From CAJQQK01 sp051010015 (GTDB lineage: Bacteria > Pseudomonadota > Alphaproteobacteria > Rhizobiales > Hyphomicrobiaceae), in contig JBPCVZ010000122.1 in assembly GCA_051010015.1 (NCBI GenBank), positions 1-18,387 of the forward strand: a DNA stretch of 18,387 nt. Reading direction: 5' to 3'. Below are positions 6,821 through 15,198 of this stretch, in pieces. Each line of letters begins with the position of its first letter. Positions within the stretch are counted from its first letter, which is position 1. Under the pieces are notes generated by a model. The model was not told the DNA's origin, did not search any database, and saw only the letters and a list, made by a program, of their open reading frames with translations. The translations under genes and the position numbers were made by a program.

Positions 6821-8668
6821 CTATACCGCGAGGCGGTCTATGGTCTCGTTCGTCGGAACACCTTCCGGCGTCCAACCGCGCAGCTCGTAGTATTCCGGCA
6901 GCATCTTGTCGAGGCCGTTGACGAGCCCCTTGGCGGGACCGGTTTTGGCAGCATCCTTGAGCATGCGCTCTGGAAGCTTGTCGTCGGCAGCAGTGAAGCC
7001 GGCGCGATTGTTGAACATCCGCTCCATGTTCCAGATACGCTCGCCAACTTCGAGGAGCTTGTCGGTCGTCCAGTCACCCGGGATGGCGGCATCGATCTGC
7101 GGGGCGATGTCGTCGAGCGTCCAGGCGAACGTCGTGAAGACGCAGAGGCCAGATGAGTCGACGGCAGAGGTGGCGTCCTGGAATGCTTTGACGAGCGCAG
7201 CCTTGCCTTCGGTGACCAATGGATCGGTCTTTTCCGGCACACCCATGATTTCCGAGGAAACGGTGTAGGAGCGCAGGTGGCAGGCACCCCGGTTCGACGT
7301 TGCGTATGTGAGGCCCATGCCCTGCACACCACGCGGATCGTAGGCCGGGAACTCCTGTCCCTTCACCGTCATGGCCAGTTCAGGGCGGCCGTACTTCTCG
7401 GTAAGACGAGCGGAACCCATGCCCAACTCCGCGCCAAAACCTTCCGCCTTGCCGGTCAGTTCAACGGCTGTCGTCAACGCTTCGGCAGAACCAAATTTGA
7501 GCTCGAGGCCGCCCGTTTTTTCCTTGTCGATCAGGCCGAGATCATAAAGCTCCATTGCCGCACCAACGGTGGCGCCGAACGAAATCGGATCGATGCCTTG
7601 CTCGTTACAGATGAAGTTGGTGTAGGTCAGTGCTTCGAGATCATTGACTCCGGTCGCGGCACCGAGCGCCCAGGCGGCTTCATATTCGAGGCCACCGGAA
7701 GCATCCCAATACTGCGGCTTGTTCTGGACCGTATAATGCTTCTCATCGATCTTGGAGATGCGACCGCAGGCGATTGTGCAGCTGAAGCAGGCCTGGTTCG
7801 TAAGCAGGTTCGGTTGGCCATCGGACTTACGCGGCTCGGCCATGGCTTCCGCCGAAATATCCTTGGCGCCTTCGAACTGGACATCGCGTCCGTTTCGCGT
7901 GGGCAATGCGCCCGATTCGTTGATGACGTTCATGAGCACCTGCGTCCCGAACGTCGGCAGCCCTTGACCGGTGACGGCATTTTCCTTGAGGACTTTCTTG
8001 CCATCGTTGGTCGCCTTCATGAAGGACTTGAAATCCTTGACCGATACGCCACCGGTGCCCCGCACACCGAGCGCTTTGACGTTCTTCGATCCAAGCACTG
8101 CGCCGACGCCGGAGCGTCCGGCAGCACGGTGCAGGTCGTTGACGACGCAGGAGTACAGCACCTTGTTTTCACCGGACACGCCAATCGCGGCAACATGCAT
8201 CATGGGATCTTGATGAGTCGACTTGACCCAGGCATCCGTTTCCCAAACCGACTTGCCCCAGATTTCGCCGGCGTCGCGGATCTGGACGTCGTCATCGAAT
8301 ATCGTGAGATAAACAGGCTTGGGGGATTGACCCTCCAGGATAACCATGTCCCAGCCAGCGAACTTGAGCTCCGCGCCCCAGTAGCCGCCGGAGTTCGAGC
8401 AGGCAATCGCACCGGTGAGGGGCCCCTTGGTGATGACCGAGTAGCGGCCGCCGGTTGAAGCGCAGGTGCCGGTCAATGGTCCGGTTGCGAAAATGATCTT
8501 GTTTTCCGGCCCGAGCGCATCCGCCTTCGGGTCCATCTCTTCGGAGAGATATTTCGAGGCGAGGCCGCGCTGGCCAAGGTACTTGTCCGCCCATTCCATG
8601 TTTAGAGGTTCGGATTTGGTGGTGCCGTTAGTGAGGTCGATGCGGAGGATTTTTCCGGTCCAGCCCAT
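6821..8668 (-). CDS. aorB: Aldehyde:ferredoxin oxidoreductase, tungsten-bis-pterin catalytic subunit
   Basis: The 615-residue protein is a full-length AOR-family enzyme that oxidises aldehydes to carboxylic acids at a tungsten (or molybdenum) bis-pterin centre. It opens with MGWTGKILRIDLTNG, typical of the family. The single [4Fe-4S] cluster ligands are Cys294, Cys297 and Cys301 (CFSCTIAC) and Cys509 (DSSGLC), the same pattern as in archaeal AOR. Conserved pterin-loop and active-site segments include ATGPLTGT (61-68), GGRYSV (73-78), GLEYEAAW (326-333) and GACHLRSY (461-468), with His464 a candidate proton donor. GGGAG lies 8 nt before the ATG. The gene follows aorA by 76 nt. Residues that would distinguish the exact aldehyde substrate cannot be read. 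Tungsten is inferred from the family. Confidence 0.96.
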   Translation of the reverse strand: MGWTGKILRIDLTNGTTKSEPLNMEWADKYLGQRGLASKYLSEEMDPKADALGPENKIIFATGPLTGTCASTGGRYSVITKGPLTGAIACSNSGGYWGAELKFAGWDMVILEGQSPKPVYLTIFDDDVQIRDAGEIWGKSVWETDAWVKSTHQDPMMHVAAIGVSGENKVLYSCVVNDLHRAAGRSGVGAVLGSKNVKALGVRGTGGVSVKDFKSFMKATNDGKKVLKENAVTGQGLPTFGTQVLMNVINESGALPTRNGRDVQFEGAKDISAEAMAEPRKSDGQPNLLTNQACFSCTIACGRISKIDEKHYTVQNKPQYWDASGGLEYEAAWALGAATGVNDLEALTYTNFICNEQGIDPISFGATVGAAMELYDLGLIDKEKTGGLELKFGSAEALTTAVELTGKAEGFGAELGMGSARLTEKYGRPELAMTVKGQEFPAYDPRGVQGMGLTYATSNRGACHLRSYTVSSEIMGVPEKTDPLVTEGKAALVKAFQDATSAVDSSGLCVFTTFAWTLDDIAPQIDAAIPGDWTTDKLLEVGERIWNMERMFNNRAGFTAADDKLPERMLKDAAKTGPAKGLVNGLDKMLPEYYELRGWTPEGVPTNETIDRLAV

Positions 8669-8744
8669 GAGATTGCTCCCTTGAATGCGGTGCCGCGCAG
8701 GCGGCGTATTTCAATGAATTTGACGGGGTGATCGCCGTGGCCGA

Positions 8745-9236
8745 TCAGACCGGCGTGTTCGGCCCGTCAATTTCGACGGCGGCGCCGGTCTTGCCAGCCC
8801 AAAGCTTCATCTTGTCGAAGCCGGTCTGCTCGACGTCCTGATAGGTGATCGCTGCCGTCGGGCAAGCGTCGGCGCACGCCGGGTTGCCACCGCACAGATC
8901 GCATTTGATGACTTTGCCGGTCGATGCGTTGTAGTTCACCGTCCCGAACGGGCAGGCGATGGTGCACACTTTGCAGCCAACGCAGAGGCTGTCGCTGACG
9001 ATCTTGACGCCCATCGCGTCAGTCGTGATCGCGTTGACCGGGCAAGCCTGCTGGCACCAGGCTTCATCGCATTGCGTGCAGGTATACGGCACGAAGCGGG
9101 CATCTTCATGGAAGTCGAAGACACGAATGCGCGATTTCGAGGGGTTGAAGACGCCTTCATTTTCGTATGAGCAAGCCATCTCACATTGCTTGCAACCCGT
9201 GCATTTGCCGGGATCAATTACCAGCGCCTTGAGCAT
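8745..9236 (-). CDS. aorA: Four-cluster ferredoxin, electron-transfer subunit of AOR (AorA-like)
   Basis: The 163-residue iron-sulfur protein has sixteen cluster cysteines in four groups: 12/15/18/22, 53/56/61/65, 85/88/91/95 and 112/115/121/125. This pattern supports four [4Fe-4S] clusters, as in the small subunits of DMSO-reductase-like enzymes and in AorA. It probably wires electrons from the AOR cluster to the FAD subunit. No Tat or Sec signal is present, so it acts in the cytoplasm. GGGAGAG ahead of the ATG is a good ribosome site. It is the first gene of the aor operon and is divergent from the aminotransferase. A short GC stem (8692-8705) lies in the 76-nt gap before aorB. AorA proteins are reported to form filaments with AorB; whether this one does is unknown. 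Confidence 0.92.
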   Translation of the reverse strand: MLKALVIDPGKCTGCKQCEMACSYENEGVFNPSKSRIRVFDFHEDARFVPYTCTQCDEAWCQQACPVNAITTDAMGVKIVSDSLCVGCKVCTIACPFGTVNYNASTGKVIKCDLCGGNPACADACPTAAITYQDVEQTGFDKMKLWAGKTGAAVEIDGPNTPV

Positions 9237-9476
9237 TATGTCTCTCCCTATAATCGATCTTGCTTTGAAGACTTAACACGGCAGTCTATACGTTTCGCGG
9301 CCTAATGAAAGTGGGTTGACGCAAAGTTTCGGTGATTGTCCTGCGAACGGCGGTCGCATTTCGCGGCGCACAAATCGTGTCGTGGTACATTGTGTCCGTT
9401 GCGGTGAACACCGGTTGCGATAAAGTCGGACGCCGGCGGCCGGCACCGTGCAGGCCGATTGAAGCGAGGCCCCAGA
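9237..9476. promoter_or_regulatory. Divergent intergenic region between aorA and the aminotransferase
   Basis: This 240-bp gap must hold promoters for both directions. On the aorA side a TATAGA-like -10 lies near 9280, with no convincing -35. On the other side no clear promoter is seen. A weak pair CACAA/TTGTG (9369-9394) is spaced by 16 nt. I see no sigma-54 site and no riboswitch. Confidence 0.5.
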
Positions 9477-10820
9477 ATGACCCGCGAGCACAGCCATGTC
9501 TTTCCGCGCCACACCAAGGCGGTGCCGCCAGTGGCAGTGTCGGGTGACGGTGTCTATCTCTACGATGCAGATGGCCGACAATATCTCGATGGCTCCGGCG
9601 GGGCAGCGGTGTCCTGCCTCGGGCATGGCGACCGCGAGGTCATCGACGCGATCAAGGCGCAGCTCGACAAGGTCGCGTTCGCGCACAGCGGCTTTCTGTC
9701 GAGCGAACCGGCCGAAGCGCTGGCGGACCTGTTGATCGCCAACGCGCCTGCGGGGATCGACCGCGTCTACTTCGTATCCGGCGGATCCGAGGCGGTTGAA
9801 GCGGCCATCAAACTCGCGCGGCAGTATGCGATCGAAAGCGGCAAACCATCGAAGCATCGCCTGATCGCACGACGCCAAAGCTATCATGGCAATACGCTCG
9901 GGGCATTGGCCGCCGGTGGCAACGCCTGGCGCCGCGAGCCGTTCGCGCCGCTCCTGTTCGAGGGATCACATATTGCGCCATGCTTCGAGTATCGCAACCG
10001 CGGCGACGATGAAACTGCGGAGGCCTATGGCTTGCGCGTCGCCAACGAATTGGAAGCTGAGATCGAACGGCTCGGCGCCGATAACGTGATGGCGTTCATC
10101 GCCGAGCCGGTGGTTGGCGCGACACTTGGTGCCGTTGTACCGGTGCCAGGCTATTTCAAGCGCATCCGCGAGATCTGTGACCGCCATGACGTGCTGCTGA
10201 TCCTAGATGAAGTGATGTGCGGCATGGGCCGAACCGGCACGCTGTTCGCTTGTGAGCAAGAAGGGATTGCGCCGGATATCGTGACAATCGCCAAAGGTCT
10301 CGGCGGCGGCTATCAGCCGATCGGGGCGATGCTGTGCAGCGGTAAAATCTATGAGGCGATCAAGGACGGCTCCGGCTTCTTCCAGCACGGGCATACCTAT
10401 ATCGGACATCCGACGGCGTGCGCGGCAGGCATTGCCGTGGTGAACGCCTTGCTTGGCCGGGGCCTTGTGGGGCGCTGTGCCGAGCAGGGCGAGAAGCTAC
10501 ATGCCGCCCTCATCGAGCGCTTCGGACAGCATCCGCACGTCGGCGACATCCGTGGGCGCGGACTGTTTCGTGGCGTCGAACTGGTCGCGGATCGCGAGAC
10601 CAAGGCTACATTCGATCCAAAGCTGCGGGTCAACGCTCAAATCAAAAAGGCGGCGTTCGAAGCCGGGTTGATCTGCTATCCGATGGGCGGAACGATCGAT
10701 GGCGTGCACGGCGACCATGTGTTGCTTGCGCCGCCGTTCATCATCACGGATGCGCAGATCGGTGAGTTGGTCGACAAGCTTGGCGCCGCAATGGATCGCG
10801 TGTTGCATGAGGTTGCATGA
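9477..10820 (+). CDS. Class III PLP-dependent aminotransferase
   Basis: The 447-residue enzyme has the fold-type I layout of class III (omega/ornithine-type) aminotransferases. The PLP lysine is Lys273 in IAKGLGGGY, with Asp244 in LILDEVMCG and the phosphate-binding SGGSEAVE (101-108). Such enzymes move the amino group of a primary amine or omega-amino acid to pyruvate or 2-oxoglutarate, leaving an aldehyde or ketone; the substrate cannot be told from sequence. The ATG at 9477 is preferred over the TTG at 9459 because a GAGG motif lies about 9 nt upstream. The gene is divergent from the AOR operon, so an aldehyde product might feed AOR (inference). It ends 28 bp from the convergent Gfo/Idh gene. 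Confidence 0.93.
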   Translation: MTREHSHVFPRHTKAVPPVAVSGDGVYLYDADGRQYLDGSGGAAVSCLGHGDREVIDAIKAQLDKVAFAHSGFLSSEPAEALADLLIANAPAGIDRVYFVSGGSEAVEAAIKLARQYAIESGKPSKHRLIARRQSYHGNTLGALAAGGNAWRREPFAPLLFEGSHIAPCFEYRNRGDDETAEAYGLRVANELEAEIERLGADNVMAFIAEPVVGATLGAVVPVPGYFKRIREICDRHDVLLILDEVMCGMGRTGTLFACEQEGIAPDIVTIAKGLGGGYQPIGAMLCSGKIYEAIKDGSGFFQHGHTYIGHPTACAAGIAVVNALLGRGLVGRCAEQGEKLHAALIERFGQHPHVGDIRGRGLFRGVELVADRETKATFDPKLRVNAQIKKAAFEAGLICYPMGGTIDGVHGDHVLLAPPFIITDAQIGELVDKLGAAMDRVLHEVA

Positions 10821-10848
10821 CCTTGTGCCATGTGGTCGTGCCAGAAAA

Positions 10849-11895
10849 TTAGAGATCGACGCGTCCTCCGTCAGCTTTGGCTGATTGGTAGATGGCTTCG
10901 ATCAGAGCGACGGCACGGCGTGCTTCGGTACCATCGATTGTTGGTGCACGCCCGGCCCGAATCGCTTCGACGACGTCCTCGAAATTGCGTTGATGCCAGC
11001 TGAAATCGATCGCGGACGGATCCGCCGCACCGGCGCCGGCCGCGTTGGCGTCAAGGCCGAAGCTGTCACGGATCCGGCGATCGGCGCCGCTTTCTCTGGC
11101 GAATTCCCAGACCTTGAAACGATCGTCTGACATGAACACGGATCCATGCTCGCCACAAACCTGGATTTCGGCAGGATGTCCGGCCGCCGACCAGCACGCG
11201 GTAGATCCTTGAACCGTGCCGAGCGCGCCGTTTTTGAACGTCAGCATAGCGGTGGCAGTATCCTCGACTTCAATACCTTCGTGCGCAATCAGACGCGTTT
11301 GCGCGCGCACCGATTCAACATCGCCCATGATGTGAAGCAGCAGATCGACGGTATGGATCGACTGATTCATCAAGGCGCCGCCGCCGTCGAGGGCCCAGGT
11401 GCCGCGCCAGGCGCCGTTGTCGTAGTAGCTCTGCGGACGCCACCACTTGATGATGGCATCGGCCAGCGCGATGCGCCCGAAGCGGCCGGCGGCGACGGCC
11501 TCGCGGAAATGGTCGGTCGCCGGGTTGAAGCGCCTGGGAAAAATGCCGGCGAGGCAGACGCCGGCGTCACGGCAGGCGGCGATCATACGGTCGATGCGTT
11601 CGGTCGTGACCTCGAGCGGCTTTTCGCAGATGATGTGCTTGCCGGCCCGCGCCGCCGCGATCGCCGGTTCGAGGTGGGCACCGCTCGGCGTGCAGATGGT
11701 GACGACCTCGAGGCCGTCGTGGGCGAGGAAGGCATCGAGATCGTCGTAGGCGGTGCCGCCGAACTGGCCGGTCAACTCGGTGGCGGCCTCGGCGCGGCGC
11801 GCATAGACGGCGACCAGTTCCGCGCCGGCCATGGCGGCGATCGCCCGGGCGTGAAAGCCGGCGATCATGCCGGCGCCAATTATTCCAAACCGCAT
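10849..11895 (-). CDS. Gfo/Idh/MocA-family NAD(P)-dependent oxidoreductase
   Basis: The 348-residue protein has the N-terminal Rossmann motif GIIGAGMIA and the family signature EKPLEV (91-96). The catalytic-type His181 and Asp184 lie in NQSIHTVDLL. Family members oxidise or reduce sugars, inositols and related polyols with NAD(P). The ATG at 11895 has TTGGGAG upstream; longer in-frame starts lack the Rossmann beginning. It follows the HAD gene by 96 nt, so it may share a transcript or have its own promoter. The substrate is unknown. The neighbouring HAD gene would allow a phosphorylated sugar route, but this is speculation. Confidence 0.9.
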   Translation of the reverse strand: MRFGIIGAGMIAGFHARAIAAMAGAELVAVYARRAEAATELTGQFGGTAYDDLDAFLAHDGLEVVTICTPSGAHLEPAIAAARAGKHIICEKPLEVTTERIDRMIAACRDAGVCLAGIFPRRFNPATDHFREAVAAGRFGRIALADAIIKWWRPQSYYDNGAWRGTWALDGGGALMNQSIHTVDLLLHIMGDVESVRAQTRLIAHEGIEVEDTATAMLTFKNGALGTVQGSTACWSAAGHPAEIQVCGEHGSVFMSDDRFKVWEFARESGADRRIRDSFGLDANAAGAGAADPSAIDFSWHQRNFEDVVEAIRAGRAPTIDGTEARRAVALIEAIYQSAKADGGRVDL

Positions 11896-11991
11896 TGCTG
11901 CTCCCAAATGTTGCTGCACAGTCAATTGCGCACGCAAACAGACTATAGCGCGGCGGACCGCAGACCAGTCGCAGCGCTGGCGCATCGCGTG

Positions 11992-12669
11992 TTAGCCATG
12001 CAATAGCCCGATGGCGATGGCTCCGGCAATCAATGTGTCGGCTACGATAACACCGTGACGTTCCATGCCCGGTTCGGCCGCCACCATATCCGGCACCTGT
12101 ACGACGCGCATCCCGGCCGCCAGTGCGCTGCGCACGCCGGTTGGCGAGTCTTCAAAGGCCACGCATTCCGACGGCGGCACGCGCAGACGTTCGGCGGCCA
12201 GAAGAAACACATCGGGTGCCGGTTTACCGTTGGCCACCTCCTCGCCGGAGGCAACGGCGTCGAGGCGTGCCAAGAGCCCGGCCGCAGACAGTTTTCGCTC
12301 GGCAAGATGCACCGCCGAAGAGGTGGCGACGGCGCAAGGAACCTGCTGGGCAGCAAGATGCCGTACCAAGCTGAGCGCTCCAAACTTCAAGGGAATGCCG
12401 CGCGCAATCTCGGCATCGTAGGCGGCATGGACGGCAGCGTCGAAATCGACTGCGCCGATCTCGGCAGGCACATGCCGAGCGAGAACATCGAGCGACATGG
12501 CCCGGTTGAGACCGATCATGCTTTCGAAAACGCCCGGCGCCAACGTCCAACCCTGCTGTGCCGCGATGCGATCGAAGCAACGGCGCATGACCGCCTCGCT
12601 GTCGAGGAGCAGGCCATCCATGTCGAAAATGACGGCAGCCGGCAAATTCAGCGGACGATCGGCCGGCAT
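11992..12669 (-). CDS. HAD-superfamily hydrolase, subfamily IA (phosphatase or phosphomutase)
   Basis: The 225-residue protein contains HAD motif I, FDMDGLLLDSE, with catalytic Asp16 and Asp18. Motif II follows at VATSS, motif III at the Lys of GKPAPD, and motif IV at EDSPTG. The layout fits the beta-phosphoglucomutase/phosphoglycolate phosphatase group; it probably hydrolyses a small phosphorylated metabolite. I prefer the ATG at 12669 because GTGGGG lies about 7 nt before it; the ATG at 12675 is the alternative. It follows the GFA gene with a 27-nt gap and is probably in the same operon. No substrate can be named. Confidence 0.9.
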   Translation of the reverse strand: MPADRPLNLPAAVIFDMDGLLLDSEAVMRRCFDRIAAQQGWTLAPGVFESMIGLNRAMSLDVLARHVPAEIGAVDFDAAVHAAYDAEIARGIPLKFGALSLVRHLAAQQVPCAVATSSAVHLAERKLSAAGLLARLDAVASGEEVANGKPAPDVFLLAAERLRVPPSECVAFEDSPTGVRSALAAGMRVVQVPDMVAAEPGMERHGVIVADTLIAGAIAIGLLHG

Positions 12670-12696
12670 GTGCATGCCCCACTATTCAAACGAGCC

Positions 12697-13089
12697 TCAC
12701 TCTTCCTCGCGCTGCTCGAGGCCGTCGGCGATGTCATAGTAGTCGCCCTTGGTCGCGCAATGAATATGGCCGGTCAGGCGCAAACCGGTCGCCCCGTCGA
12801 GGCAGCCGGCCCCGATGCTGGTCGAGTGGCCTTCCAGCGACCGATAAAACAGGCTGCTGCCGCAGCGCTTGCAGAACCCGCGTTCGGCGGTCTCGGAGGA
12901 GCGATACCAGGCGAGGGTGTCGAGCTTGTCGAACTTGAGGTCATCGTCGTCGCAGGCCGTGGCGGCAACGTAGTGGCCGCTGGTCTTGCGGCATTGCGTG
13001 CAGTGACACGCGATCACTTCTCGCAGTTTTCCGGTGATTTCAAACGTGACGCCACCACACAGGCAGCTGCCGTTGACGGTCGTCGCCAT
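12697..13089 (-). CDS. GFA-family zinc protein (glutathione-dependent formaldehyde-activating-like)
   Basis: The 130-residue protein is a small Zn-binding beta-fold protein of the GFA family. Seven conserved cysteines are visible: Cys9, Cys11, Cys28, Cys30, Cys33, Cys73 and Cys76. The family is named after an enzyme that binds glutathione and formaldehyde, but most members have no shown activity. GGAGTCC upstream of the ATG serves as a ribosome site. It is near the methyltransferase module, where formaldehyde could arise, though it is separated by a 411-bp gap. That link is inference only. Confidence 0.88.
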   Translation of the reverse strand: MATTVNGSCLCGGVTFEITGKLREVIACHCTQCRKTSGHYVAATACDDDDLKFDKLDTLAWYRSSETAERGFCKRCGSSLFYRSLEGHSTSIGAGCLDGATGLRLTGHIHCATKGDYYDIADGLEQREEE

Positions 13090-13408
13090 GTCGGACTCCG
13101 GACGGTTGCATCGACGGTTAGGATCGACGCCATCAAGCTATCGCGGAAACGGGGGCGAGCGAAAGGGGGGAAGACGATAATCTGTATTGCACACGACCAG
13201 CGGATTGCAACCATTCGCGCCAAGATGAGGCGGCTAGCACCAAAGCGATGACGAAATGTCGTGCAATATCGATGAACGAAAAGCCCCTGCCTCACCCACT
13301 GACGTCATGCCGGCACATGTTACCGGTATCCATTGAGCCGCAAGTGCGGACTTCGCCAAGGCGGACAGCCGCGCAACAATTGCCACCTTCATGCGCTCCG
13401 AGAAATGG

Positions 13409-13454
13409 ACCCCGGTAACCCCGGCCTAACGCCGGGGCAGGCATGTACCGGGGT
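13409..13454. repeat. Interspersed nested palindromic repeat
   Basis: ACCCCGGTA (13409-13417) pairs with TACCGGGGT (13446-13454), and inside it CCCCGGC (13419-13425) pairs with GCCGGGG (13431-13437) around the loop CTAAC. Repeats of this CCCCGG form, often near TGGACCCCGG and GGGGTGAC, are common between genes in several alphaproteobacteria. It lies about 47 nt downstream of the mttB stop, where it may stabilise or end the transcript. Confidence 0.7.
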
Positions 13455-13484
13455 GACTCCGATGCGTGGTTCGAGCGCGGCAAG

Positions 13485-13500
13485 GCGGCGCACGCGCCGC
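13485..13500. terminator. GC-rich stem-loop immediately after mttB
   Basis: GCGGCGC and GCGCCGC flank AC, giving a stem of six to seven pairs directly after the mttB stop on the minus strand. There is no clear T-run; it could be a weak terminator or a 3' stabilising element. Confidence 0.35.
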
Positions 13501-15132
13501 TCAGTAGCTGGCGTCAGGCATCTCGGATTTGCGCTTGGCGATGAACGCTTGCAGCGCCTCGTCGATGGCCGGATCGAGCGCCGGTGCCTGATAGTCGGCC
13601 AGCATGCTCTTCCACTTGGTGTTGGCGCGGGCGGCCATGTCGAGGCTGCCTTCGGCCTGCCACTGCTCGACCGAATTGCTGTCGTGCAGCTCGTGGCGGT
13701 AGAACGCGGTCTCGAAGTTCGCCTGGGTGTGATCGCAGCCGAGGAAATGGCCGCCGGGCTCGACTTGCTGGAACGCCTCCATCGCCTGGCCGGCTTCCGA
13801 CATATCGATGCCGGCGGCGAGCTTCTGCATCGCACCGAGCTGATCGCAGTCCATCACGAACTTCTCGTAGGACGAGGCGAGGCCGCCTTCCATCCAGCCG
13901 GCGGAGTGGAGCACAAAATTGGCGCCGGCCTGCACGGTCGGCAGGATCGTGGCCATGCTCTCGTAGGCCGCCTGCGCGTCAGGCCGCTTCGAGGCGCACA
14001 GACTGCCACCGGTGCGGAAGGGAAGGCCGAGGCGGCGGGCGAGCTGGGCGGCACCGTAGATCGCGTTGGCGCCCTCCGGCGTGCCAAAGGTCGGGGCGCC
14101 CGACTGCATCGACAGCGTCGCGACGAACGCTCCGAACACGACCGGTGCACCCGGCCGCACGAGCTGGGTGAAGGCGACGCCGGCCATTACTTCGGCGAGC
14201 ACCTGGGTGAGCGTGCCGGCGACACTGACCGGACTCATGGCGCCGCCCATGATGAACGGCGAGATGATGCAGGCCTGATTGTTGCTCGCGTAGACGTCGG
14301 CGGCGCCGAGCATCGCGCCGTCCCAGACGAGCGGCGAGTTGGCATTGATCAGGCTGGTGCAGACCGTGTTCGAGAGGAGGAATTCCTCGCCGAACAGGAT
14401 CTTGCACATCTCGACCGTGTCGGCGGCGCGTTCGGGTGCCGTGACCGAGCCCATGAACGGCTTGTCGGACAGCGACATGTGGGCATAGACCATGTCGAGG
14501 TGGCGCTTGTTGACCGGCACGTCGACCGGCTCGCAGACGGTGCCGCCGGAGTGGTGCATCGCCGGCGCCATGTAGGCGAGCTTCACGAAGTTGCGGAAAT
14601 CCTCGATCGTGCCGTAGCGCCGGCCGTTGTCGTAATCGTGGACGAACGGCGAGCCGTAGACCGGCGCGAAGACGGTGTTGCGCCCGCCGATCTCGCAGCT
14701 GCGCTCCGGGTTGCGGGCTGCCTGCGTGTAGTGGCCGGGCGCCGTCTTGCACAATTCGCGTGCGAGGCCGATCGGGAAGCGTACGCGGTCGCCCTCGATG
14801 TCACAGCCGGCGGCCGCGAACATCTGCTTGGCGCGCGGGTAGTCCATGATCTGGACGCCGACTTCCTGGAGCAGGCGTTCGGCATTCGCCTCAATGATCG
14901 CCAGGGCGGTTTCGTCAAGCACCTCGAACGGCGCGGTCTGGCGCACGAAATAGGGCTTGGTGAGCGCTGTTGTCGCCTTGCGGGCGGCACGACGGGCTTC
15001 ACGGCCACGGCGCGCCGGACGCGGTCTGACAGGTGCATCCGCAACGGCCAGATCGGGCTCAAGCATTGCGGTATCAGCGGCATCTGCCGGGGTTGCATCA
15101 TCAACGAAGACGTTGCTGTATTCCTGGTCCAT
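13501..15132 (-). CDS. mttB: Trimethylamine methyltransferase (MttB) family protein, non-pyrrolysine
   Basis: This 543-residue protein is a full-length member of the MttB family (COG5598 type), which moves a methyl group from a methylated amine to a corrinoid protein. Unlike methanogen MttB it has no in-frame TAG, so it belongs to the non-Pyl branch. Characterised members of that branch act on quaternary amines such as glycine betaine or carnitine. The core begins near residue 60 at KPYFVRQTAPFEVLDE, after an Arg/Ala-rich, probably disordered leader that contains RPARRGREARRAARK. The ATG at 15132 is used; an ATG at 15174 would add 14 residues and is possible. Upstream are a GlxA-type regulator, a DUF1638 protein and a corrinoid protein, which together make up a demethylation module. 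The substrate is unknown. Confidence 0.92.
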   Translation of the reverse strand: MDQEYSNVFVDDATPADAADTAMLEPDLAVADAPVRPRPARRGREARRAARKATTALTKPYFVRQTAPFEVLDETALAIIEANAERLLQEVGVQIMDYPRAKQMFAAAGCDIEGDRVRFPIGLARELCKTAPGHYTQAARNPERSCEIGGRNTVFAPVYGSPFVHDYDNGRRYGTIEDFRNFVKLAYMAPAMHHSGGTVCEPVDVPVNKRHLDMVYAHMSLSDKPFMGSVTAPERAADTVEMCKILFGEEFLLSNTVCTSLINANSPLVWDGAMLGAADVYASNNQACIISPFIMGGAMSPVSVAGTLTQVLAEVMAGVAFTQLVRPGAPVVFGAFVATLSMQSGAPTFGTPEGANAIYGAAQLARRLGLPFRTGGSLCASKRPDAQAAYESMATILPTVQAGANFVLHSAGWMEGGLASSYEKFVMDCDQLGAMQKLAAGIDMSEAGQAMEAFQQVEPGGHFLGCDHTQANFETAFYRHELHDSNSVEQWQAEGSLDMAARANTKWKSMLADYQAPALDPAIDEALQAFIAKRKSEMPDASY

Positions 15133-15198
15133 GGCGGGTCGCCCTGTCGCTAAGATCGAACATCCTAGGACCATTGGACCTAATTTCGCGTTACCGCT

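Larger units (their letters stand above)
13090..13500. other. Intergenic region between GFA and mttB genes
   Basis: No gene is supported in this 411-bp stretch. It contains the GFA promoter region on the right side of that gene, with no clear -35/-10. It also holds an interspersed palindromic repeat (13409-13454) and a GC stem next to the mttB stop (13485-13500). Confidence 0.6.

Noticed and set aside
7277..8458. A 393-codon plus-strand open frame opposite the AOR gene
   Set aside because: Antisense shadow of a full-length enzyme with intact cluster cysteines; no domain, no ribosome site.
9273..9887. A 204-codon minus-strand open frame at the aorA-aminotransferase gap
   Set aside because: Most of it lies opposite the aminotransferase; no domain, Cys/Arg-rich random composition.
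12055..13251. A 398-codon plus-strand open frame across the HAD and GFA genes
   Set aside because: Spans two well-supported minus-strand genes and their intergenic gap; composition is that of an antisense shadow.
13501..15132. Pyrrolysine-containing MttB
   Set aside because: No in-frame TAG interrupts the gene, so there is no need for amber suppression; the protein is of normal length without it.
13333..15153. A 606-codon plus-strand open frame opposite mttB
   Set aside because: Its protein is Arg/His/Gly-rich with no recognisable domain. It mirrors the codon pattern of the strongly supported MttB gene on the other strand.
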